Shown: positions 7,652-16,388 of the stretch, piece after piece | How the letters are laid out: each line of letters begins with the position of its first letter | Numbering within the stretch: position 1 is the stretch's first letter | Assembly (NCBI GenBank): GCA_948579355.1 | Contig: CAPAOV010000023.1 | Location: 1 to 42,308 of the forward strand | From: an uncultured Eubacterium sp. | GTDB taxonomy: Bacteria > Bacillota > Clostridia > Lachnospirales > Lachnospiraceae | DNA: 42,308 bases | Direction: 5' to 3' | Notes under the pieces: model-generated | What the model saw: the letters and a program-made list of their open reading frames with translations, nothing else | Databases searched by the model: none | What the model was told of the DNA's origin: nothing | Translations under genes and position numbers: made by a program

Positions 7652-8374
7652 TTACAGTCGAACTAAAATAACGCTGATGTTATCCTTACCACCGGCCTCG
7701 TTCGCCTGTTGCACTAAACTCTCTCCCGCCAACTTCATATCTTCGATATATTTCTTTAAGGTTTCTTCAATTGCAATATCCTCTACCATATTTGTTAAAC
7801 CGTCTGAACACAACAAAATCACGTCCCCTTCTTCCACCTTGATTTCAAAGCAGTCCGGCCGAACACTCGTGTCCGTACCAAGAGCCCGTGTAATAATGTT
7901 CTTATTCGGATGTAAACGCATCTCTTCTTTTTGAATCTCTCCCGACTGAACCATCTCTTCCACTAGTGAGTGGTCTACCGTAATCTGACGCAGTGTATCA
8001 TGTAAAACATACAAACGAGAATCACCAATATTTACAATATAAACCGTGTTTCCGTCCACCATGGCTCCGACAAGCGTCGTCCCCATTCCGGCGAGCGCCA
8101 CATCTTCCCGCGAACGCTGATATACTTTTGTATTTGCCGCCGCAACGGCAGCCTCAAAAGCACTCACGGGTGTTCGGGATTCCGTTTTCGTAATTTGGGC
8201 AGCTACTTCATTGACACATAATCGAGACGCCATATCTCCTGCCTGATGTCCCCCCATGCCATCCGCTACCAGAAACAGATTGGGGAAACTACCGATTTTA
8301 TTTTCCTCACAGAACACACAATCCTGATTGCTGTTCCGCAAACGCCCCGTATCTGTCAAACAAAATGTTTTCAC
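7652..8374 (-). CDS. stp: PP2C-family Ser/Thr protein phosphatase
   Basis: A metal-dependent phosphatase that reverses phosphorylation by the adjacent PASTA kinase; also named prpC in Bacillus. It has 240 residues, typical length, with PP2C motifs in order: TDTGRLRNSNQD at the N-terminus, LFLVADGMGGHQAGD (metal-binding Asp and Gly), IVNIGDSRLYV, LLCSDGLTNMV (metal Asp), and GGKDNISVILV near the end. The start is the GTG at 8372-8374, with AGGAGG seven bases upstream. It is the first gene of the stp-prkC-rsgA-rpe unit, driven by the promoter at 8553-8581. In many relatives it directly follows rlmN; here about 8 kb of other genes intervene. Confidence 0.93.
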   Translation of the reverse strand: MKTFCLTDTGRLRNSNQDCVFCEENKIGSFPNLFLVADGMGGHQAGDMASRLCVNEVAAQITKTESRTPVSAFEAAVAAANTKVYQRSREDVALAGMGTTLVGAMVDGNTVYIVNIGDSRLYVLHDTLRQITVDHSLVEEMVQSGEIQKEEMRLHPNKNIITRALGTDTSVRPDCFEIKVEEGDVILLCSDGLTNMVEDIAIEETLKKYIEDMKLAGESLVQQANEAGGKDNISVILVRL

Positions 8375-8552
8375 AATCTGACCTCCTTAGCTTCTGCTTT
8401 GTGAAACGCCTTTCACTTCCCTGTCAGAAAATTCTTTTGTAATCACCCATAGGAAGTCTCTAATTTTTTAACAATCCGAAACCAACTATGGAAAACTAAA
8501 TATAAATAGAAGTATATGCTATAATATATGCTATTATTAAAATTACTCTACC

Positions 8553-8581
8553 ATAATATCACAATACCAAAAAAAGGACAA
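8553..8581 (-). promoter_or_regulatory. promoter of the stp-prkC-rsgA-rpe operon
   Basis: The minus strand has TTGTCC (8576-8581), a 17-base spacer and TATTAT (8553-8558). The predicted 5' untranslated region is about 170 bases, long for this operon. The 343-base gap 8375-8717 otherwise holds AT-rich sequence with a short AGCATATA direct repeat and the terminator at 8641-8675. I see no further gene there. Confidence 0.6.
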
Positions 8582-8632
8582 GATGCAATATTTTAACAGT
8601 ACGGCAATCCTGTTAAAAAGTATTGTCCGATA

Positions 8633-8676
8633 AAACAAACGGGAGGGCAGGCACCATAATTCTGCCTATCCTCCCT
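8633..8676 (-). terminator. intrinsic terminator of the large surface-protein gene
   Basis: The arms are 8641-8653 and 8663-8675, giving a 13-base stem with one mismatch and one wobble and a nine-base loop. On the minus strand it is followed by GTTTGTTTTAT. It lies 42 bases after the stop of the large gene and separates it from the stp operon promoter. Confidence 0.8.
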
Positions 8677-8717
8677 CTCCGGTTCTGCTGCTGTTCCTGT
8701 ATGCGTATTCCGGCACA

Positions 8718-11700
8718 CTATTTTACTGTTATCTTGATTTTGGTCCTTACTCCGTTTAATGCGGTGACATAAATATAACAGGTTCCTTTCTTCTTTGCCT
8801 TCACCTTACCTTCCTGCGTTACCGTCGCAATCTTCTTATTACCAGACCAGTACCACAGGGCAGGCCCGTGAGAAACCGGAAGCAGTTTTTTCTTCTTTGA
8901 CTGTTTAGCAATCGTTATCTTAATACGAACACTCCTGCCTTTTTTCAAGGTATACTTCTTCTTTTTCGGTTTCAGTTTTTTTGCATTTGTGTATTTTTTA
9001 TTTTCCTTTCCTGCTATATGGTAAGTTCTGCTGCTGCCGGCATATACTTTTTTGCCGTTTACATACTTCCATGCTTTTATTTTGACTGCATATGCTTTCT
9101 TTCCGGAAATCTTTTTGCCGGCTATCTTTGTAAGGGAAACAGATGTCTTTCCATTTTTTACTGTCTTAGACGGGGACTTTTTGTTCCGTTTCTTCCCACA
9201 CTGGGCAGCATAAATATCATACCCTCCTGCCTTTGCTATCTTCGTCCATTTCAGGTCAAGGGCACTTCCCTTCCACTTCACGGATATGCCGGAATCCAGT
9301 TTTGCAGAATTTTTTTCCACGTCCTTCATACCGGCAGGCTCTTTATCTCCTGTTCCTGTGTAGGGAATATCTCCTCCCTCATTGCTGCGGGCAGCCCTTG
9401 TGATGACAACCGTTACCGTTTCCTTTTCATAGTTACCTTTATCCGCTCCGGTATAAACTGCTACGGCGCTTACCGGCACCCCTGCTTTAAGGACTGTGTC
9501 TCGGTCTGATGCCTGCCACTCCCATCCTTCCGGCAATGGTACGTCCCCTGCTTTTTCAAGGCTGTTCCGTACACTCATGGAACTACTCGGCATATTCGGG
9601 GCATTCTGTGCCTTATTGACAGTCAGTTTCACCTTCGCTTCTACGGAATTATAATTTGCTGTATCGGAAGGCGTAAAGACTGCCACATACCCGCTATTAT
9701 TCACGGTTGGTACAATATCTGCACTCTGCCAATTCCATCCGCCTTTCAATTCTTTTCCGTCCACGCCGGTGACCGTTCCCCCGAACAGAGCATCGCCCTT
9801 TAATGTTATGGATGGATTATATACCCTGTCTGCCACTGTCGGAACTGCGGATACAGTCGGTGTTACCTTATTTACCGTAATCGCCGTCGTGCCTTCTAAA
9901 GATGCATATTTATTTTCTTCCGGGGTGAATATCCATACAGCGCTTACGGTTCCTGCATTTGGTTTGGCTGCGGTGTCTTTCCACGCAAGGGTTCCTGCCA
10001 CTGTCTTTCCGTCACTGCCGACAAATTCCGCTTCATTAAATACCAAATTTGACAGTGCCTCCCCATAGGTAAGGACATTATTTTTCAATGTCACTTCCGT
10101 ACCGGTTTTCAGGCTGACAGGCATCTGGTCGGTCAGCTTCACATTTACCGTGACCATGATATCCTCATAATTCTGTGTTGCCACGGTAACTGTTATGGTT
10201 CCTCCAGCATCTACGTTTCCCTTGGACAGCGTGTAAGATAATTTCCCGCCACTCACGGCAGGAGCCGCACTGTATGTCACGTCCCCGGATACCGCCGGTT
10301 CCCCATATGTCACATTCCCGCAGTCTTCCGGGAGCAGCACCTCAAAGTCAATGCTGTCTGTTCCCCCGTCCTGATAGTAATAGTTCCTGTTCAGCGCAGC
10401 TACGGTATATCCGCTTTTCTTTTTCACGGTGACGGTTATTGTTTTGTTTTCGGCGGCATTATAATTTGCAGACTTCGGCAGTGAAACGGTTATTTCCGCT
10501 TCGCCTACACCCTTGATCATGACCGCGCCGCTTTCCACAGATACCACATCTGCCCCTTTTGTCACTTCGTACTGCACGTCTGCCTCTGTATTGTTATCTG
10601 TGACATCCAGAGTAAATACCGCATCACCAAAGGTCTTATTGTAAGCATCTGTGCCAACCGTAATCTCTGCGTCCAGAGGAGTGACCGTTACGGACGTGGA
10701 AACCGCCGCTGCCGGCTGCACAAGGGTATAATTTCCGCTGTCTGCCCCGGTAAGGGTAAGTTCCGGCAGTGTTACCGCCGTGTATGTTCCTGCATTGACG
10801 CTGCTTAACGTACCCTGTATGCCGTTCTTCAGAGCAATTGCCACATCATCATCCGGTGCAGCACCACTTAATGTAACTGCTGTGATTTCCACTGCATTTG
10901 TTCCGTCATAAGCCCTGTCCGTTGCCTTTGCCTCTGTGACCGTCAGCTCTTTTGCTTTCACATTGACAGCAAAAGTATATGCCAGTGTCACCTGTTCTGT
11001 CTCTATCCCCTGCGGATTCACAGAAATCTTATATGTGTACTCACCCTTATCAAGCGTATCCAGATATGCCGCTTTCAGGATAAGCGTACCGTCGCTGTCG
11101 ATGGTATAATGATTTGTATCTACGGCATTTCCTTCCTTATCCGTAAGTCCTTTGAATGTATTTCCGTTCAGGGCAAGCTGCACAGTGCAGTCATGGTTCT
11201 CTTTGTATGTATAATCAAAAGCTGCCGGGCTTACCGTGCTCTCCGCATAGACCACGATGCCCTCACTGTTCAGGACTGCCGTGTTTCCTGCGTTATCCGT
11301 CACTTTCACATAGATAAGATAAGTGCCCTGTGCATTCAGGCTGACCGGTTTCGTATAAGCATTCCATGCTATACTGTCCGTATCCGTGATTTCCTTATCC
11401 GATATATAATACTGTGTCAGTCTGACCCCGCTGCCTGTCACTGTATCCGTATTATCCGTGCCCCTGATTTCCACTGTCTTATAGTCCTTGCAGAATACTC
11501 CGAAAGAAACGGTATTAATAAACTTTTTCCATCCATCTGTGGTGGTCTGGTATTCCGCAGTCGGCGGGATAGTATCGTTTACCATAATCTGTACTTCTCC
11601 GGTAACGGCCTTATAATTCACGGTATCATCCGGCGTAAATTTCCATGTATAGGTATTTGTGCCGTATTTTAAGGTGCTGTCTGTCAGCGTTAATGTTCCG

Positions 11701-13949
11701 GCAGGCGTCTGGTTTGTACGGCTTAATACCACTTGCGATACATCAAGGGTATTTTCCAGCGCTCCCGCCGTAACAGTGCCGACATCAGGCTCTGCCTGTT
11801 TGATAGTAAAGGTTTCCTCCACTTCACCCTTATAATTCCCTTTGCCGATAACGGTGAACTTTACGATTCCGGCACTGGTGAAATCGATGGTAGCAACTTT
11901 GTCACGGGTGTAGCTGACACTATAATCCGTTCCCGCTGTCAGCGTGGTTTTCCCCTGCTTGACGGTGAGGGTCGGTTTTTGTTCTGCGCCGTTGTAGGTG
12001 ACTTCTGTTTTATCCAGTGTCACCATGTCCGCCGTCAGCGGAGCGGGGGCAACCTCAAAGGTCAGCTCACAATCTACCAGCTTCCTTACGCCGGGATTTT
12101 CTGGCCCGCCGCTATCAATCATTATCGCAACCTGCAATGTATGCTGTTCTGCATCCAGTAAGATATTGTTGGTTAGATCAGCCATCGTAAAAGGGGGTAA
12201 CGTTGTATCGTCAAGGACAACTTTTTCTGCACTCCAATCCCCCCCAACACTCACGGACTCCCACTTCTCCAGCGTCGTTTCCACCGAAATCAATCCGGTC
12301 AAATCCCCATAGACCAGCTCAGGTATGTGGATCGTCACGGTGCCAAGATCCTTACCATAGCTGCAGGCAGCGCAGGCTTCATGCACCGATATGACCGTGC
12401 CGCTGGCCGTGGCGCTGCACTCGATGGTATGTTCTTCCGATATTTCCTCGTTACAAAGAGGGCAAGTGCCGCCGTGTTTTCCGCCCGCCAGAGGCTTATA
12501 CACAAGTCCGGTATGAGGACATTCCATCACTTTGAAGTCTCTGCTGATGGTTCTATCACCATTAGTGAATGTAACCGTATAATCTCCCACATCTTTTACA
12601 ACGGCCGGTTCAATGTTACGCGTCCATCCCTCCGTATTTGCAGTAAACTCTACCCCGCAAATCGTAATTTTCTTTTCCAACATAATCTGGTCTGTATAGT
12701 CCTTTCCGGTATAAGTCAAGCCTTCTGGAATTGAAATCATATCCTTATTTACATCTATCAGGAAATTTCCGTTCCCGGTCAAAGCGCCTGTTTCGGTCAG
12801 AGAAGCCTTTTCATGGATACGCATCATACCGTTATTTTCCAATATAACACCATTAGGAATCGTCAGCGCAGCGCCCTCTGGGATCACAAAAGAACCGTCT
12901 GCCGCTACGGTCAAATCTGCTGCAAGCGCATGGGTTCCATAAACCTGATATGCCGCCCCCATAGCAGATTGAAAAAATTCATATGTAATTCCCTCCATCG
13001 TACTGCTTTTATCCACGATAATTGCTTTCTTAGAGCGAAGCAGGAAGCGGCCACTGTTTGTAACCTGTGAATTGGTAACAGAAACCTCATCCTCACAATG
13101 GATACCTGCATCAAGAACATCCGCTGATATAGTAGAATTGGTAATAAACGCCTTGTGCTCCGGCACCTCTTTGGATATTGCCGTCACATACACTCCAAAA
13201 CCACTGGGATTGGTTATATTCAATGTACTGTCGTCAATCTCTGTTTTGTTGGTGGCAACACAGTAGTCAACACTGCCTGACGAATTGGTTATGTTCACCT
13301 CGCTGCCATTTTCTATGGTCAAACCGCCGTGCGTGTTGTAAATATAGCCATTAGAGCCGTTCATGTTGAAATTCACCATTGCATTGTCAATCACCATATT
13401 ATGGCTAAGGAAAATCATCCCCTGCGTGGTAACATTCACATTTACCCCGCGAATAAAAATATCTTTATCATTCCAGTTTTGCCCTTCCAAAGAGAGCGAC
13501 GCTCCCTCGTCTCCCATAATAGTCGTACTTCCACGCACATTGCCATAGAAAAGGGTTCCGCTCGTGTTTACAGAATTTTCTCCTTTCACATAAATCGTAA
13601 ACTCCAATGGTGCATTGGTAATATGAATAAAATTCCCGCTGGAATTATCAGAATGAAAATTCTCCAATGTCAAAACGCCATCTGCATAGCTCCAGCCATC
13701 TCCACTGTCGCCGTTGCTAACTTTCTGTCCAAACAGCTCCAAATCAGGCGTGCCCTCCTCCACCGGAGCAGATTTGTTGACTGCATACACGCTAAGCCCG
13801 CCGCCAAACAGAGTATTAAACAGCATTGCCGCCGCCAGCAGGATACCCAATGCGCGGTGCATTTCCCGTGCATTTGCGCCCCACAGTCCGCCCTCTTTTC
13901 GTTTTCTTCTCTTTTTTCCATTCAAAAAGATTCCCTTATCCTTTTCCAT
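8718..13949 (-). CDS. large secreted mosaic protein with Ig-like, MBG/YDG-type and Big_2 modules
   Basis: A 1743-residue surface protein of unknown ligand. The ATG at 13949 is chosen because GGAGG and GGAG precede it; an ATG nine codons earlier is possible. A lysine/arginine-rich start and hydrophobic segment (about 30-55, ending SVYA) form a signal peptide. Next is a repetitive, Asn-rich region of about 330 residues (NITNSSGS, ENGSEVNITN style) consistent with a beta-helix. Two cysteine pairs that look like small zinc ribbons follow (CPHTG..CPLC and CAACSYG). Then comes a run of MBG/YDG-like Ig folds with recurring YNGAEQKPTL, RAYDGTNAVEI and NYNSVEAKVKLTV phrases, a Lys-rich fn3-like domain (LDLKWTKIAKAGGYDIYAA) and a terminal Big_2 unit (KIATVTQEGKVKAKKKGT). 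No LPXTG or membrane anchor is visible, so it may be released or held by wall interactions. It is divergent from a LytTR two-component pair that probably controls it. Confidence 0.85.
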   Translation of the reverse strand: MEKDKGIFLNGKKRRKRKEGGLWGANAREMHRALGILLAAAMLFNTLFGGGLSVYAVNKSAPVEEGTPDLELFGQKVSNGDSGDGWSYADGVLTLENFHSDNSSGNFIHITNAPLEFTIYVKGENSVNTSGTLFYGNVRGSTTIMGDEGASLSLEGQNWNDKDIFIRGVNVNVTTQGMIFLSHNMVIDNAMVNFNMNGSNGYIYNTHGGLTIENGSEVNITNSSGSVDYCVATNKTEIDDSTLNITNPSGFGVYVTAISKEVPEHKAFITNSTISADVLDAGIHCEDEVSVTNSQVTNSGRFLLRSKKAIIVDKSSTMEGITYEFFQSAMGAAYQVYGTHALAADLTVAADGSFVIPEGAALTIPNGVILENNGMMRIHEKASLTETGALTGNGNFLIDVNKDMISIPEGLTYTGKDYTDQIMLEKKITICGVEFTANTEGWTRNIEPAVVKDVGDYTVTFTNGDRTISRDFKVMECPHTGLVYKPLAGGKHGGTCPLCNEEISEEHTIECSATASGTVISVHEACAACSYGKDLGTVTIHIPELVYGDLTGLISVETTLEKWESVSVGGDWSAEKVVLDDTTLPPFTMADLTNNILLDAEQHTLQVAIMIDSGGPENPGVRKLVDCELTFEVAPAPLTADMVTLDKTEVTYNGAEQKPTLTVKQGKTTLTAGTDYSVSYTRDKVATIDFTSAGIVKFTVIGKGNYKGEVEETFTIKQAEPDVGTVTAGALENTLDVSQVVLSRTNQTPAGTLTLTDSTLKYGTNTYTWKFTPDDTVNYKAVTGEVQIMVNDTIPPTAEYQTTTDGWKKFINTVSFGVFCKDYKTVEIRGTDNTDTVTGSGVRLTQYYISDKEITDTDSIAWNAYTKPVSLNAQGTYLIYVKVTDNAGNTAVLNSEGIVVYAESTVSPAAFDYTYKENHDCTVQLALNGNTFKGLTDKEGNAVDTNHYTIDSDGTLILKAAYLDTLDKGEYTYKISVNPQGIETEQVTLAYTFAVNVKAKELTVTEAKATDRAYDGTNAVEITAVTLSGAAPDDDVAIALKNGIQGTLSSVNAGTYTAVTLPELTLTGADSGNYTLVQPAAAVSTSVTVTPLDAEITVGTDAYNKTFGDAVFTLDVTDNNTEADVQYEVTKGADVVSVESGAVMIKGVGEAEITVSLPKSANYNAAENKTITVTVKKKSGYTVAALNRNYYYQDGGTDSIDFEVLLPEDCGNVTYGEPAVSGDVTYSAAPAVSGGKLSYTLSKGNVDAGGTITVTVATQNYEDIMVTVNVKLTDQMPVSLKTGTEVTLKNNVLTYGEALSNLVFNEAEFVGSDGKTVAGTLAWKDTAAKPNAGTVSAVWIFTPEENKYASLEGTTAITVNKVTPTVSAVPTVADRVYNPSITLKGDALFGGTVTGVDGKELKGGWNWQSADIVPTVNNSGYVAVFTPSDTANYNSVEAKVKLTVNKAQNAPNMPSSSMSVRNSLEKAGDVPLPEGWEWQASDRDTVLKAGVPVSAVAVYTGADKGNYEKETVTVVITRAARSNEGGDIPYTGTGDKEPAGMKDVEKNSAKLDSGISVKWKGSALDLKWTKIAKAGGYDIYAAQCGKKRNKKSPSKTVKNGKTSVSLTKIAGKKISGKKAYAVKIKAWKYVNGKKVYAGSSRTYHIAGKENKKYTNAKKLKPKKKKYTLKKGRSVRIKITIAKQSKKKKLLPVSHGPALWYWSGNKKIATVTQEGKVKAKKKGTCYIYVTALNGVRTKIKITVK

Positions 13950-14151
13950 ATCGCTCCATTCCTCCGTTCCGAACATTCTCTTTACATATACAGCCGCCTT
14001 GACAAACCGGGGTTTTCACAGGCATCCCTTACCCATCATAAAAATGCGGCGCAAGGCACCCTGCAGACAGATTTATAACGTCTGTCTGTCGCACGTCCAA
14101 ACATAGCACGCAACCTCTTTCTGAAAAATTCCCCGAAAATTTTTTCGGCGT
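13950..14151 (-). other. long structured 5' leader of the large surface-protein gene
   Basis: Transcription from the promoter at 14160-14187 would give about 200 bases of untranslated leader. It contains a perfect 8-base inverted repeat, CAGACAGA/TCTGTCTG (14064-14088). Closer to the gene, GCCTTG can pair with a downstream CAAGGC, while GCCGC can instead pair with GCGGC in the same downstream strand. This allows two alternative folds. It does not match riboswitch consensus sequences that I know. No gene is visible in 13950-14340. Confidence 0.35.
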
Positions 14152-14159
14152 TTATTATC

Positions 14160-14187
14160 ACTATATGGATTTTCCCGCTTTTTTCAA
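14160..14187 (-). promoter_or_regulatory. promoter of the large surface-protein gene
   Basis: The minus strand carries TTGAAA (14182-14187), a 16-base spacer and TATAGT (14160-14165). The candidate LytTR repeats end 12 bases upstream of this -35, a normal activator position. Confidence 0.5.
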
Positions 14188-14198
14188 GTGGCACAGCA

Positions 14199-14230
14199 CG
14201 AATTGTTAAAATCCGTCCCGAATTGTATAA
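14199..14230. promoter_or_regulatory. candidate LytTR operator (paired direct repeats)
   Basis: CGAATTGT occurs at 14199-14206 and again at 14219-14226 (ACAATTCG on the minus strand), with similar A/T-rich bases after each. The period is 20 bases. LytTR-domain regulators bind two direct repeats of about 9 bases roughly one to two helical turns apart (AgrA: ACAGTTAAG, period 21). The site lies in the divergent region between the LytTR regulator gene and the large surface-protein gene. Confidence 0.5.
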
Positions 14231-14248
14231 TTTTCTTTAAAATAGTGG

Positions 14249-14277
14249 TTGACAACTCTGCTTTTTTATGGTACTCG
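14249..14277 (+). promoter_or_regulatory. possible promoter of the two-component operon
   Basis: A consensus -35 TTGACA (14249-14254) is followed after 17 bases by a poor -10 (TACTCG, 14272-14277). A weak -10 with a good -35 could mean activator dependence. An alternative -10 is TATGAT near 14296-14301. Confidence 0.35.
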
Positions 14278-14340
14278 CTTTTTTTTTCGTTTTATGTTAT
14301 GATGTGGGTTGATATTTTTCAGAATAAAGGAGGCTTTTCC

Positions 14341-15075
14341 ATGCGAATCGCCATTGTAGATGATATTATGTCAGAACGGGAAGCTCTGAAAGAGCGGGTC
14401 ACTGCACAGGCTGCCCGCCTTTCCCTTGATGCTGCGGTTTCCTGTTATGCTTCCGGCACAGATTTCCTTGCCTGTGCCGGAAAAGAACATTTTGACCTTG
14501 TATTCCTTGATATTTATATGGGAAATGAAAACGGCATGGATACGGCAAACCATCTGCGCCGCTTCGATCCGGACTGCCTGCTGGTGTTCACCACCACATC
14601 CCCCGACCATGCGCTGGAGGGCTTCCGTGTCCGGGCGCTGCACTATCTGGTGAAACCATATCGGGAAGCTGATCTTGCCGCACTATTCGATGAAATCGTA
14701 AAACGCTTTCCCATAACGGACAGATATATCGAGATAAACACCACAGTCGGCACCCACCGGCTCCGCTTTCAAGATATTCTGTATGCGGAGCATTACCAGC
14801 ATCAGATTTATGTTTACAGCGCAGACGGGAGGAAGTATGTGACACGCCAGACTTTCCGGGAATTTACCGCCGTCCTTACAGACGAGCGTTTCTTCCTGTG
14901 CAGCCGAGGCGTCCTTGTCAACATGGAACACGCAGAGGATTTTGACGGCACAGACTTCATCCTGAAAGGCGGGAAAAGGGTCCCTGTCAGCCGTAATCTT
15001 GCCAAAACCGCACGTACTGCTTTCGGTGATTATCTGTTCAAAAATTTTAAAAGTTCCGAAAGGAGAGATTGTTGA
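14341..15075 (+). CDS. LytTR-family response regulator
   Basis: A 244-residue DNA-binding response regulator (AgrA/LytR class). The receiver domain spans about 1-120 with acidic residues DD (7-8), phospho-acceptor D57 in VFLDIYM and K105 in LVKPYREA. The LytTR DNA-binding domain (about 138-240) includes the ILYAEHYQHQIYVY strand pair and the FFLCSRGVLVNM segment. The ATG at 14341 has AAAGGAGG eight bases upstream; the frame is open 50 codons further, but without a binding site. The stop is one base before the kinase ATG, so the pair is an operon. It probably acts on the repeats at 14199-14230 and so on the divergent surface-protein gene; this is inference from layout. Confidence 0.93.
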   Translation: MRIAIVDDIMSEREALKERVTAQAARLSLDAAVSCYASGTDFLACAGKEHFDLVFLDIYMGNENGMDTANHLRRFDPDCLLVFTTTSPDHALEGFRVRALHYLVKPYREADLAALFDEIVKRFPITDRYIEINTTVGTHRLRFQDILYAEHYQHQIYVYSADGRKYVTRQTFREFTAVLTDERFFLCSRGVLVNMEHAEDFDGTDFILKGGKRVPVSRNLAKTARTAFGDYLFKNFKSSERRDC

Positions 15076-15076
15076 T

Positions 15077-16351
15077 ATGGAACTTATCATTTTCCTGCCG
15101 GGTATGCTGCTTGCCTATTTCCCCGTGAAACAATACCTGCGGCTGCGCCCTGCTAAGTTGGCAGCTGTGACAGTCTGCCTTATCCTTCTTTTGTGCCTTG
15201 CGGGAGAAGCAGTGCGCCGTTTTTTCCATATAAATATTCTTTGGCTGTTTTTCCCTGCCGCCGCCATCATGGGCAGCTTCTATGTGCATACGCTTAAGAT
15301 CACACGCTGGAAATCCGTCAGTGTTTTCCTTGCTGTGTGCGGTGTTTTTTCCTGCCTCGGAAATACCGCCATCGGGATAAACGGCGAAACCACGCTGCCG
15401 TTTTCCCTCTGCACTGCCGCCCTCTGGTTTCTGATGTGCTGTGCTTTCGTAGACGTGGCATGGTATCCTGCCTCCCATGCCGCAAGGCAGCTTCTGGAGG
15501 ACGATGCCTTGGCACCAACATGGTATGTGTTCTGGATACTGCCGGTCATATTTATCAGCCTGAATCTTTTTTTCATACCAGAGAATCCGAGCATTTTAGA
15601 ACAGGGGCGGCTCCGGCTGCTATACATCCTTTTCAGCTTTGTGCTCCTTGTCCTGCTCCTTTTATCCTACCTGCTTTTCTACTACATGACATCCAGCTTA
15701 AACCGCAATAACCGTCTCCGGCTGGAGAACCAGTTCCTTTCTCTGCAACAGGCACGGTATGACAGCCTCCTTACCACTACCCGGCAGATACGGCAGGCAC
15801 GGCATGATATGCGCCACCATTTCCATGTCCTGCAGGGCTTCGCCGCACAGGGGAACATGGAGGGCATCCTAAACTATCTGGCTGAAGTTCAGGGGAACAT
15901 TCCCACCGGCGATCTTGGACTGTGCAAAAATGCGGTTGTGGACAGTGTGGCGGGCTATTTTTCCCTGCTTTATAGGGAAAACGGGATTCCCCTTTCTTTC
16001 AGGCTTGACCTACCCCGTGACCTTCCCGTGCCGGATACCGACCTTTGTTCTGTGCTGTCCAATCTCCTTGAAAACGCAATGGAAGCCAGCCTGCGGACAG
16101 CCCCTGAAAAACGTAAGGTTCAGGTGTCCGCCCGCCTGCATTCAGGGAATATGCTGCTATTGTCTATCGAAAACAACTATGACGGGGAGGTGCAGGAAAA
16201 AAACGGCGTGTTCCTCTCCTCCAAGCATCCGAGGGAGGGCATCGGTTTACAAGCTGTGCGCCATATCGCAGAAAAGAGCGGTGGCTATATCCGGTTCCAC
16301 TATGGGAACGGTGTGTTTATTGCCAATGTGATGCTGCGGAGCGAACTGTGA
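15077..16351 (+). CDS. GHKL-domain sensor histidine kinase (AgrC-like)
   Basis: A membrane sensor kinase of 424 residues that pairs with the LytTR regulator just upstream. The N-terminal half has about six hydrophobic segments (roughly 3-18, 28-42, 53-72, 82-98, 108-127, 150-167, 180-203) with short loops, as in AgrC/ComD-type peptide sensors. A cytoplasmic helix leads to the H-box RQARHDMRHHFHV (H243), then the ATPase domain with N-box LSNLLENAMEAS (N329, N333) and G-box REGIGLQAV (387-395). The ATG at 15077 follows AAAGGAGAG; a start at 14999 inside the regulator gene is rejected. No peptide precursor or AgrB-type protease is seen nearby, so the ligand is unknown. Confidence 0.92.
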   Translation: MELIIFLPGMLLAYFPVKQYLRLRPAKLAAVTVCLILLLCLAGEAVRRFFHINILWLFFPAAAIMGSFYVHTLKITRWKSVSVFLAVCGVFSCLGNTAIGINGETTLPFSLCTAALWFLMCCAFVDVAWYPASHAARQLLEDDALAPTWYVFWILPVIFISLNLFFIPENPSILEQGRLRLLYILFSFVLLVLLLLSYLLFYYMTSSLNRNNRLRLENQFLSLQQARYDSLLTTTRQIRQARHDMRHHFHVLQGFAAQGNMEGILNYLAEVQGNIPTGDLGLCKNAVVDSVAGYFSLLYRENGIPLSFRLDLPRDLPVPDTDLCSVLSNLLENAMEASLRTAPEKRKVQVSARLHSGNMLLLSIENNYDGEVQEKNGVFLSSKHPREGIGLQAVRHIAEKSGGYIRFHYGNGVFIANVMLRSEL

Positions 16352-16388
16352 AACGTATACCGGATGAGGTACGCAATTGATACCCCGC

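Noticed and set aside
13329..14078. Long plus-strand open frame opposite the large surface-protein gene
   Set aside because: It is antisense to a well-supported gene, has no ribosome binding site, and its composition reads like reversed coding sequence.
13950..14151. c-di-GMP or cobalamin riboswitch before the large surface-protein gene
   Set aside because: The conserved core sequences of those classes are not present; only generic alternative pairings are seen.
15047..15478. Minus-strand open frame within the sensor kinase
   Set aside because: It is an antisense shadow of the GC-rich kinase gene and shows no domain, binding site or promoter.
16352..16388. Terminator between the sensor kinase and rlmN
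   Set aside because: Only a four-base GGTA/TACC pairing without a T-run is present.
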